From Balanoglossus misakiensis (lineage: Eukaryota; Hemichordata), in assembly GCA_040954595.2 (NCBI GenBank), contig CM082578.2, positions 18,414,001-18,478,000 on the forward strand: a stretch of 64,000 nucleotides of DNA, in the 5' to 3' direction. The notes below the pieces were generated by a model. The model was not told the DNA's origin, made no database searches, and saw only the letters and a program-made list of their open reading frames with translations. Positions 49,701-59,189 of this stretch are shown here, piece after piece (the stretch's first letter is position 1; each line of letters opens with the position of its first letter). A program made the position numbers and the translations under genes.

Positions 49701-51891
49701 TTAGCCATAGCCGAGAAACTTTGCCAGTCGCTGCTTGAAGGGATATAATGTGTTTACCTTTGCATTTTACTGGCCATTATGGCGAGGGAGTGTTCGTGAT
49801 CATAGACTTTACTTGCTGTTGGACATTTTAAATGATTCTAGAAACCTTCTGATTCTCTAGGTGTGTTGTTTAAAAAGATCATTGTTGAAAATGAAAATTA
49901 ACATAATTAAATAAACTGTACCAAGGAGTTTTGATGACAAGTGTATTTCTGTAGACAATTTTGAAAGCCTTTTACTAACAATTGAAGTGACATGTATGTT
50001 GTATTGGGTGTCTTGTTGTGGTCTTAGTCACTCGGTGATTTAAAACAAAAAAAATTATTACAGCACATGGCCAATAGTAGACTTAGTCTTCAATTAGCTT
50101 TACAATATTTTGCATCTTAACTTTTTGTACGATGAGCAATACCTTTTACTTATTCACTTTTTTCAAAGTATCCAATGTTACATGTTACACAGCTCATGTA
50201 TTAAAAGAATTGTACGGGCAAACACATTCTGTTTGCGTTGCTTTGTTTCCAGATTAAATGGGTCGCCAACGTTTTTTTGCCGACTTTTTTATTTTTTAGG
50301 GTATATATATATAAATATGACACATTTTTCGTTCACTCTGTATTTCAGTTTATACTAGTGTTATAACTTTAGATATTTTGGTCTGTTGACATCTGAAATA
50401 TATATAATGTTCCCCAAAAATTGCGTGAATTAAAAAAACAGCAAGATCCCAGCAACCTGATAGCCATAATTGAGGAGATGTCTTTGCAGTCAGTCACACA
50501 GACTAACATGTATATACTTCTTGTACAATTTTCAATGTATCTCGAAAAATCTGTAGACTTAGATCTCACTACTATAAAAAAATCCCAACTTTTTTTCATA
50601 AGTGTGCTCTCAAGTCCGAGTGTAGCTGTTATATCTGTCAGCCAGGGGTTTCACTTCAGGTTGATGTGTTCTTTGATTCTGTCCCTGGACTAGCGCTGTG
50701 ATCAGATTGTAAACTCACCCCCTGATTTTCCCACTTTTTCATCTTTCAATCAAGTTGTGAATAATTAAAACACTGAGAGTGTGAACATTTTTTTCCTGTC
50801 AATTAAGTTAAACAATTCTCATAATATTATAGACAACAGCTTGTAATATAGCATGAGTCAGTATGGGGATAGACTTTCAGTTACCATTTTTTTTTTTAAA
50901 TTGTAGTCTATTCAATTTGTAATGTAGATGCGTTTTTTTCAGTTCTTGTAGTTTGATTGCGTCACAACTTTAGAATTGACTGTACGGCCAAACTGGCATG
51001 ATGAATAAATTATACAGTGGTATGGAGTTAGGGTGTGGCACCTCAAAGTCCTAGGAAGCGTCACTGCGCATCGCGTGGAAGCAAGACAGGGAAGAAGTCA
51101 CTCTTCCCGTTGAGCTACTAACACGATGTACACATGTGCTTGGTCATGAAGTTAGGGGTGTTTTCCCCCATTCAAGCTGATAACTCAATATTTACCAATT
51201 AGTGGTGCTTTGATGTTTGGGGTGTCACTTCCTGCCTGGAGTAATTCACTTTTTTTACTGTAATTTTAGGCACAATTGTTTTTGTTTTTTTTCATTCCAA
51301 CATGAACTTTGATTTTGTGATGCCAAGATACAAAAAAGTGGTCTGTAATAAGCTTTCCATGGTTTTTATGAATTAAACTGAATTTTAACACTCAGTTGTG
51401 TGTGTTATTCCCTAAATGGAAGAGATCTGCCTTAAAGCCCCCAATAGAAGTATTAAGTTTACGTTTACTGGACAAATTCCAGATGTCATTGCACACATGT
51501 CCATTGTGTGGATCCAAATGTGGCAAGTGATTATCTTGAGAGGTGATCAGGGGCATGATATCCGAGAATATAAAACAAGATAACATTTTAGTGTCGAGCG
51601 CCATAACGAAACAAAGGTGTACCGCCACCACTTCTTGGCCTTCATGAAATGACTTGGGTAGTCTTTTCCATGTGTTACCATGCGCTATGGGCGAGATGAA
51701 AAACAGCACCCTCAGGCGTCGATAGAAGCGATTAGGGAGGATGTCGAAATGCCCGGTGTTATGGCGCTTACGCACCAACCGTTGCAACCCCAGCGCTTCT
51801 TAAACATTAAATAGAATACACTTGTATGCCTACTGCTTTTATAATGGAAACAATAGTACGTACTCAGAACCGTATAATTTAGGTCGAATGT
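46708..51891 (+). other. ATP2B 3' UTR and intergenic DNA
   Basis: This is AT- and T-rich DNA after the pump stop codon. AATAAA-type polyadenylation signals occur near 47243, 48830, 49105, 49191, 49907 and 51004, so the 3' UTR end cannot be fixed. A GA tract lies at about 47411–47422 and a CG/CA dinucleotide tract at about 47898–47920. A − strand frame of 131 codons at 51392–51787 has no domain I recognise and is not accepted as a gene. Confidence 0.5.
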
Positions 51892-52084
51892 TTAAAGGTA
51901 TACGGTCACCTCCAATTTGCATACGCGCATAGATGGCTGAAATGGCGTATTTGAGCGTTCTAAAGAACATATGGTGGCGCTCTTTTTTTCGCGTGTGCCA
52001 CCCACTGAAAATCCGTGATTGGCTAGATCTCAATTCGCCATGGTAACTATAGCTAATTTTCCATAGGTGACCGTATACCTTTAA
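51892..52084. mobile_element. 185-bp TTAA-flanked MITE
   Basis: The element 51896–52080 has perfect 16-bp terminal inverted repeats, AGGTATACGGTCACCT and its complement. It is flanked on both sides by TTAA (51892–51895 and 52081–52084). TTAA duplication is typical of piggyBac-type insertion, but the terminal sequence does not start with the usual CCC, so the class is open. No coding content. Confidence 0.75.
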
Positions 52085-52861
52085 TGTACCGGTATTTTAA
52101 ACAAGAGAAAGTTGCGAAATTGTTGCATTATTTTACTCAATGACTCGGCTGTTAGAAAAAGTTTTCATACTGTAGGTCATGTTCGGCTAAAATTATTTTT
52201 CAAGGCCACCACTTTGGGAGGGTCATTCGACATTTTTTTCAGTACACACACATGCATGTTCCCCGAGAAAGCTATAAACACTGATAAATACAGGTGTGCA
52301 GTGCGTCCGCATGGCCAGAGACATATCTTCCGAGTTAGCAAATTCCTTACTCGGGATGTGATCCATAAGACATTGGAAATGGTCAGCATTTCTCTTTCAT
52401 TTTATTTTTCAAACGTCACTGTCAAATATGGGTATGACTCCAACCCATACAGGTGCGTTGGTTCCACTTTTAGAGCCTATCTTCATGAGTCAGCTAGTTT
52501 CGTTCAGGATATGATCTAATAGACTCTCTAAGATAATGAAAGAAAACAAACGAAATAAAGTGAAACGGGTGAAATTTGATAGAAGGCGTACATTTTCAGA
52601 AAAAAAATCACATATTTTTTACAACTCGAAGTGAAAACTGCACTGACAACTCAAATAATATGCCGAAGCACACGTTTCATTCCCGTCTTTTTCGTGCTCA
52701 ACTTCCATGATGTCATCAATGCTTCTTTTTTGTGTTAGCATAAGGGGTTTGAAATATACTTCCGGGTTTGTCGGGAAATATTTATACCCGGTCGTCGGGG
52801 TGGAATATTTTTTTATCGTATTTTCACATTCAGTCTTCTTCAAAATTCAGCCAGTGTTTCT
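52085..52861. other. Intergenic DNA upstream of UBA1
   Basis: No convincing gene. The 135-codon frame at 52112–52519 has no recognisable domain. An ETS-like 'cttccggg' word lies at about 52759–52766. Confidence 0.5.
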
Positions 52862-52914
52862 ATTATAAAACTATAGAAGAGGAGAACTGTACGAGCGAAT
52901 TGGAAATTATTTAG
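52862..52914 (+). promoter_or_regulatory. UBA1: Candidate TATA box and 5' untranslated exon of UBA1
   Basis: 'attataaaac' at about 52861–52870 resembles a TATA box. About 45 bp downstream, 'ttatttag' is followed by a strong donor, gtaagt, at 52915. A matching acceptor (cttttttag) directly precedes the UBA1 ATG at 53430. Together they suggest a short untranslated exon and a 515-bp intron, but this is sequence inference only. Confidence 0.35.
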
Positions 52915-53230
52915 GTAAGTTTTAGTATATAATACTTTCATATACATCTCTACATATAATATACACACGGTGCCGGTTCAGGGGAGTTTGATCACGTGGG
53001 AGAAAGTAATTTGAGTACAGGCGACAGACACAACGCGCTGCACCGCTGGTACCTAATAGATGTAAATTTTGCATTATTCACCTCAGAATCGTCGTAGTTG
53101 TAAAGTTTTTCCACCGATTTCTCAACATTCAACATATTCTAGGTAATGTGGGAAGCAAATTGAGGGATTCGCTGTGAATTCTCCTTAGCTCTCTTCCCAC
53201 GTGCACCGTCGTCATTGTGCAGGGCTCACA

Positions 53231-53242
53231 GCCGCCATCTTG
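53231..53242 (-). promoter_or_regulatory. YY1-like motif upstream of UBA1
   Basis: GCCGCCATCTTG is the complement of the YY1 core (AAGATGGCGGC), often found just downstream of start sites of housekeeping genes. It lies about 190 bp before the UBA1 ATG in a locally more CpG-rich segment. It offers an alternative start site to the upstream TATA-like word. Confidence 0.4.
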
Positions 53243-53429
53243 CTTGCAAATGAATCACTGGTCGTCGAAAACCGTTGAAAAATTTCTGGTCTTTTTCTCT
53301 CTATTTTATGGTAAATGAACGCCGAGGCGGTTCTTGCGGGGTGTAAGTGAGATTAGATGTAGAGTGTGGTGGAATGTTTTAGGGGAAATTATCAAAACTG
53401 TCAACGTTTTCGTGGTCCAACTTTTTTAG

Positions 53430-53558
53430 ATGTCAAGTGTTCCTGAAGATCCAAGCGACCAGTGCTCATCTCCCCCAAAGAAGAAATTGAAAACTCAAGC
53501 AAACGGCAATACGGGTGCCAAGTGTACGTCACAGAATTCTGTCACGCCTTCCCCCAAC
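53430..53558 (+). CDS. UBA1: UBA1 exon 1 (residues 1–43)
   Basis: It encodes [20 protein letters not shown] and a Ser/Thr-rich end. An in-frame TAG directly precedes the ATG, and the −3 base is T, so the start context is weak. The donor gtgagt is at 53559, phase 0. The 'ctttttttag' before the ATG may be a splice acceptor. Confidence 0.8.
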
Positions 53559-56378
53559 GTGAGTAATTTCGTAACGTGTGAAATCTTTTCGTATTCTTGA
53601 TGTTTATGAAAGCAGCGCGCACAACAAGGTCGCTGCGCTCGCGTAACACGATGAGCACCCGGCGCGCGAGTGGCTCTATATTGACATGAACAATACTCAT
53701 CTGAAACGATATGAAATTGTTTGAATGTTCTAATCATTGCGCCATTCCCACCGCAGTCTCGCGAAATTCCGCTTACTGTTTCCCAAAAAGGCTGAAGTTG
53801 CAAATTTCTAATGAATTTTCTGTCATGTCGGCCAGACCTCTTTGTCTGTCGCGGGGTCTGCCGACGCATACTTGGCAGACGACCCGGGAGACGACAGCAG
53901 TGTTGTATTTAAGCAATAAAACACCCCCAGCCATGGTATACCACGAGATTTTGACCAGTTCACGACATATACGCACGAGCGATAGCGAGTGCGTATATGG
54001 AGTTGAACTGGTCAAAATCTCGTGGTATACCATGGCTGGGGGTGTTTTATTGCTATTATATTATGCCAGTATATTGAAACTTTGCATAAAACATTTTAAA
54101 AAGGCATTTTCTTTGACTATGATATATGACTGTGGTATATGGCTAATATATCACGGTCACGTGTCGTGTCTCGACCAATCAAATAGCGTGATTTACACCA
54201 TCAATATACTGGTATAATATAATAAACCTTTTAGCATGTTTAGGCTTCACAAATCGTCAGGTTATGGTAATCACCGATCTCATGTCCATGAGTCACACAG
54301 ACAATTGGTGAAATGACTGGCCAGTAAGACAGAGGACCATAGGTAAACAAACTTAAAAAACCTGCAATATGCTACAATGTCATTGATTCCCCCATTGTGA
54401 GCAGGTTGTCACATTACAATGTAACAATAAACAAAGACCTGTAGTGAGGTGCCAAAAGTGCTCAACTGTGAACAGTTATGTTTGTCTTAAAGGGTGATGA
54501 TTGCTGTGTCTCTCTTAATAGGTGAATATGTCTGCCAACGGAACAGATGAGATTGATGAAGGCCTATATTCCAGGCAGTTGTGAGTTTCTTTAATTCCAT
54601 TCCATGATAGAAATAGTTGAACTTGGCATCATTTGTAAACGTTTGAGTTCAGGGAAGCTACCAAAAGGTTGTCTGAAAAAAAACAGATAAGCATTGTTGA
54701 TTACTGATGTCAAACTGGGAAACATGTGGGCATAATTTATGAAGAGGTGTCGCACAAAAGATTATTCATGATCTGAACATTTCAATGAATAATGGTAAAA
54801 TTGTTTTGTGATACTTGTTTTGAATTATGGCAAAGAGACAAACAAAAAACATTGTCTTAGTGTGTTATATGCTATCCTGATTTTTCTTAGGTATGTCCTT
54901 GGTCATGATGCCATGCGACGTATGGGTGCGTCCAATGTGCTTGTGTCTGGAATGAAAGGTCTTGGCATTGAAATTGCCAAAAATGTTGTCCTTGGTGGTG
55001 TGAAATCGGTCACTATTCACGATGAGGGAAAGGTGGAGATGGCAGACCTGTCTTCGCAATTCTTCTTACTGGAAGAAGACATAGGGAAGAACCGTGCGGA
55101 GGTAACCCAGCCACGTCTGGCTGAACTCAATACCTATGTGCCAGTCTCTGCACATACTGGACCTCTCACTGAAGAGTTTATCAGTCAGTTCCAGGTAAGA
55201 TTGATTGATGGATGGGTGGGCAGAATTGACTTTTGCGGGAGAGATGACTTTAATTCCACCAAAGTGCAAGTTATATCTCTCCAGTAAAGTTCCCTTTTCA
55301 TGTGAGCAAAATATTCATAACAGAACATTAGCTGTATCTTTTGGCTTTATTTTCAGTTTTTGTGTTCTGTGTACTAATGTAACTTGTTCTCCTACAAACA
55401 ACATGCTGATATACCCAGTATTCCGCTTGTCAACATAACCTGCAAGTGTGTAACTGCAGCCCATTGTTGTTGACAAATTATAGTCTTGACTAGAATGCAA
55501 ATTTTGCACAATAACAATGCTGACTATTTACTTACCGGTATATGTTGTGTTAATAAGCTGGATACTGGGCATTTCATAATGTTTCAGGGATTTAATCAAG
55601 AAACTACAGTAGATACAAAAAGCAAACATACTGATAAAATAGCGAAAAGGTACAGCTAACAGAGCTTTAAACTAGTATGTATTGCAAATTCATTATGACG
55701 TATCTTACCTTGTAGGTGGTTGTCCTGACAACTTCTGGTCTGGAAGCTCAACTGAAAATTGGTGATTTCTGCCATTCCAAAAGAATCAAGCTGATTGTGG
55801 CCGACACCAAGGGTCTGTTTGGACAGATATTCTGTGATTTTGGTGATCAGTTTTCAGTGATTGACACGACTGGAGAAGAGCCTATCAGTAATATGATTGC
55901 ATCCATAACAAAGGTACGATTTCTTATTTGTATTTCTGATTCTGAAGAAGTGTGTTCATAAGAAAAGTCGTCAAACAAGAAAAGAAACTAATGCTACAAT
56001 TGAATCATGAACAGTGAAACTTTCATATCATGAGAAGAAAGGTCTTGGAATAAACCAACATGTGAGTTCTAAAATTGGTTTATAGAAGGATAAAACCAGG
56101 GTCAATCGTGAGAACTTTGCTCTTGTGATGAAAGTATGCACATGTGATCAAAGATATATACACAATGAATTTTGTAACGATTGACAGAGCAATATTGTAA
56201 ATTTGGATTCTGAAGGTTTTCCATGGCATAAGGGTAAACCTGTGCAGACAATAGTCAGTGACAGAATATTATCAATCCTTTGTAATTTGTTCAGGATAAA
56301 GAAGGCGTTGTGACCTGTCTGGATGAAGCACGCCATGGCTATGAAAGTGGTGATTATGTGACCTTCTCTGAAATTCAG
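53430..56378 (+). CDS. UBA1: Ubiquitin-activating enzyme E1, N-terminal part (5 exons; continues past the window)
   Basis: UBA1 adenylates ubiquitin and passes it as a thioester to E2 enzymes. Exons 53430–53558, 54522–54580, 54891–55194, 55716–55913 and 56295–56378 join in phase into 258 codons. The family signature [17 protein letters not shown] begins at residue 58. The Rossmann motif [41 protein letters not shown] and [18 protein letters not shown] follow, covering the inactive adenylation half-domain up to the start of the FCCH domain. A basic PPKKKLK at residues 15–21 could be a nuclear signal. No later exon (active adenylation, catalytic cysteine or ubiquitin-fold domains) is found up to 64,000. 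Intron 5 is occupied by a large transposon. UBA1 is preferred over the UBA6/UBA7 relatives on sequence pattern. Confidence 0.93.
53906..54223 (+). mobile_element. 318-bp composite foldback element, copy 2 (UBA1 intron 1)
   Basis: This is a near-identical partner of 11914–12231. In this copy part A (53913–54053) is a perfect palindrome: 50-bp arms with a 41-bp centre that itself holds an 11-bp inverted repeat. Part B is about 54054–54223 with inverted repeats of about 23 bp. It sits in UBA1 intron 1 (53559–54521) and would form a long RNA hairpin in the pre-mRNA. Confidence 0.85.
54522..54580 (+). CDS. UBA1: UBA1 exon 2 (residues 44–63, internal Met46)
   Basis: It encodes [20 protein letters not shown]. 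The internal methionine (codon 46) has A at −3 and lies about 12 residues before LYSRQL, as the cytoplasmic-isoform start does in vertebrate UBA1. Acceptor AG is at 54520–54521 and donor GT at 54581, phase 2. Confidence 0.93.
54891..55194 (+). CDS. UBA1: UBA1 exon 3 (Rossmann motif of the first half-domain)
   Basis: It encodes [20 protein letters not shown], then GLGIEIAKN and [14 protein letters not shown], ending EEFISQFQ. Acceptor AG is at 54889–54890 and donor GT at 55195. Confidence 0.96.
55716..55913 (+). CDS. UBA1: UBA1 exon 4
   Basis: It encodes [20 protein letters not shown], then [20 protein letters not shown] and the start of the segment before FCCH. Acceptor AG is at 55714–55715 and donor GT at 55914. 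It is phase 0 at both ends. Confidence 0.96.
56295..56378 (+). CDS. UBA1: UBA1 exon 5 (last in window)
   Basis: It encodes [20 protein letters not shown] and ends TFSEIQ in phase 0. Acceptor AG is at 56293–56294 and donor GT at 56379. The next exon, expected to begin near a G-M-x-E-L-N motif, is not in the window. Confidence 0.95.
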
Positions 56379-56820
56379 GTAAGGGTTAACATCTGTGACA
56401 TCTTTAAAATAGCATTATGTATGTATATCTTTTTAGGTCCCATTGGTATAGGCATATATACCATGGGACCTTATGGGATTGGTTGCGTCTGTATGTATGT
56501 ATGGATGGATGTCTGTATGTCCATCCACATCAAAAACTTGAAAACCGCTGCGTGTACCACCTTGATATTTGGTGTGCAGATGCAGGCTGGGCTGTAGATG
56601 GGAGTTTGTTCAAATGAAGTTGTCATTACAAAAAATATGCAAATTAGCTGGAAAAATGTGAATTTGGTCAGAACTCAGTAACTCAAGAACTACTGGTCAG
56701 ATTGCTTTGCAAAGTGGTGTGTATTTACTTTATTGAGTTGTTTTAATTAGGCAGGAACCTCTCCTGTGATTTATATACACAACAAATTCCTGCATGATTA
56801 CATAACTGGCTAACTTTTAA
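56379..56820 (+). other. UBA1 intron 5, left part, with hairpin and dispersed repeat
   Basis: An imperfect 16-bp hairpin (aggtcccattggtata and its complement with one gap) lies at 56435–56474. It is followed by a gtatgtat/gatggatg-rich tract and a segment that looks like a dispersed repeat (positions 56530–56720). No exon. Confidence 0.45.
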
Positions 56821-56956
56821 CGAGACCAGCTGTTCTATAGTCGTATTACCGATTATCATTTTTCCCAGCGAGCTTTGCGCGTCAGGGATATAGTTTACTT
56901 CCGGTTTATATTCAGATTTTCGCGGGTCACTGAGAACAGCTGTCACAACAAACACA

Positions 56957-59189
56957 ATGGGTCAATACGACTTCTGTTGCGTGCCCCAGTGCCCTCGAAA
57001 ACGAAAAAGGGATGGCGGAGAGTATTATTCATTTCCCTGTACCCCATTATCGAGACGAAATGCGTGGATACGCGCTGTCAACAGAGAATTACCCGGGAGC
57101 AAAAAGCGTTGGCAGCCAAGCAAGTGGTCGAAAGTGTGTAATATTCACTTCGTTAATTACAAGAAATCTGACGACCCGGGGTCCGAATCGTACATCCCAA
57201 CGGTATTTCCATGGAAGGAAATGACGAAAAGTCGCCGCGTTCTGATTCGAAGGAACAACAAAAGCGTGGATAAGAAGTTAAAAAAACGTGAAACCGTAAG
57301 TACCGCTTTTAAAATTGCTGGTGTCAACATTTTTTTATAGTCCCACACCGCCGCAGCGTACAGCTTTTGTATGGCTTCTATTTTGCAAAATAACCGAAAC
57401 CACAGTTCCTCTCTGCCAATACAAACGTAACATTGATTGGTGTTACTGTTTAAATAAGCATCTAAAAGATACTTTTCCGCGAATTTCATTTTTTTGAAAT
57501 TATATTTTCCCGCCAATTTTTGTCTTCGGTGCTTAAATTTATCAATGTGGTAACAATTCATTTACTATTTAACTGTGAATGTTGAACCATGTTTATTTTT
57601 TTACTACCTCTGAAACGTTAAAACATACTTTATAATTTACAGGGTGAGTCCAGTAGGGAAAGTACAGCAGTCAGTGATGATGAGCTGCAAAATTCTTCAA
57701 TTGTAAATAAGGTAAATTTTTGCAATTTAATTTATAATTTAAATGGGGGGGGGGGGGGGGGGGTTTCGTTTGAAGCTTGATGTTCCCAAACTTAACCTAA
57801 AGTAAATAGATGTCAACAAATTATTGTTGTATGTTGGGTTGAAGCTTGGTGTTCCCAAACTTGACCTGCAGTACAGATGTCAACAAATTATTGTTGTATA
57901 ATTTTCAATGTTTGTACCCCCTGCAATTGTTTTACACAATCTAATACTGGTTTTGTTTTAAGTAACATTAATTTATTTTTTTAATAGTTGGACTAACTTA
58001 CCTTATTCAATGTACTACTATAATAAAATATGGGAATTCAACCATATCATGTTTTATTCTTTCTGTATTTCAGATGCCTATTGCGTTACGTGAGCACGAT
58101 TATGTGAAATCATCAATTGATATGAAATCCGTGGAATCTATGCAAACTATCAAAGATAAGCATCCTGATCTGTATGCAGAGTTTGAACGTTTGAAAGATG
58201 AAAATACCAGTCTATCTCAACAACTGGATGAAACTAAAGAGAAACTCTTGAGTATTGACACCATTGTTAATAATGACAAAGAGACTGTTTATTGGACTGG
58301 ATTTGCAAATTACGCTGTATTTAAATCGGTTTATGACTATTTAGAACCAAAGGCAGAGCGTTTACAATATTGGCGTGGTGAGAAAGACACACATTTTAGT
58401 CATTACCACAAATCCTCGAGTCACAAGAAACCAGGACCAAGTCGAAAGTTATATTTATTAGAGGAGTTCTTTTTAATTTTAGTTAAATTGAAAACTGGTC
58501 TTCAAATTCATGATTTAGCTAAGCGTTTTGGGGTAGGGGAGGGAACAATATCTCGAATTTGCAACACCTGGATTCCATTTTTAAGCCGAGAGTTTTCTAT
58601 AATTTTTACTATGCCCACTAATGAAGAGTTGATAGACAGCCGTTGTAGGGCATTCTCCAAGTATCCTCATACCAGAGTTGTGATTGATTGCACTGAAGTT
58701 TTTTCTGAAACTCCTTCTGCAATACATGCAAAACAACAGGTGTGGAGTGACTACAAACATCATGATACGTTTAAATTTCTTGTCGGTATAGGACCAAATG
58801 GGGCTATTAATTATGTTTCTGATATGTGGGGAGGGAGGGCTTCGGACAAATGCATTACTAAACGCAGTGATTTTTTGAATTATTTACAAGTAGGTGATGA
58901 TGTGATGGCAGATAGAGGTTTTGATTTAGAAGTAGAATTAGCCACTGTTGGCGCATCACTTAATATTCCTGTCTTTAAGGGTGACCGTGCACAAATGCAC
59001 CCAGAAGAACTTGAAAAATCAAGACGAATATCGGAAGCACGCATCCACATTGAACGGGCTATCAGCAGGATAAAGAATTTTCACATCTTTGACAGTGAAA
59101 TTAAACTCACCATGAAGGATACAGCTAAACATATATTTATTGTTTGTGCCTTTCTTGTTAATTTCCAATCTCCTTTTCTCAAAGATTAA
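56957..59189 (+). CDS. THAP-domain DDE transposase (DDE_Tnp_4 type), 3 exons, 507 aa
   Basis: Exons 56957–57295, 57643–57711 and 58074–59189 join in phase into 507 codons. The N-terminus is a THAP zinc finger: C8/C12, Trp37, C61-x2-H64 and the PTVFP end at 81–85, used for DNA binding. A coiled-coil-like stretch follows (residues about 165–195, with LKDENTSLSQQLDETKEKLL). Next is a helix-turn-helix (HDLAKRFGVGEGTISRICNT) and a DDE_Tnp_4 nuclease with Asp341 (VVIDCTEV), Asp416 (MADRGF) and Glu463 (IERAISRIKNF). All catalytic residues are present and no stop or frameshift is seen, so it may be active. The start has A at −3 and G at +4. It converges on the nuclease gene at 61059. Confidence 0.9.
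57745..57763. repeat. Poly(G) tract in transposase intron 2
   Basis: Nineteen consecutive G, followed at 57774–57833 and 57841–57900 by two diverged tandem copies of a unit of about 65 bp (gaagcttg-tgttcccaaactt...caacaaattattgttgtat). Confidence 0.85.

Noticed and set aside
52112-52519. 135-codon + strand frame upstream of UBA1
   Set aside because: No domain recognised, with overlapping frames on the other strand. Insufficient support for a gene.
53711-54217. 168-codon + strand frame overlapping UBA1 intron 1
   Set aside because: Most of it is the 318-bp foldback element. The same peptide appears from the copy at 11941–12225 and from the reverse strand because the DNA is palindromic, so it is not a gene.
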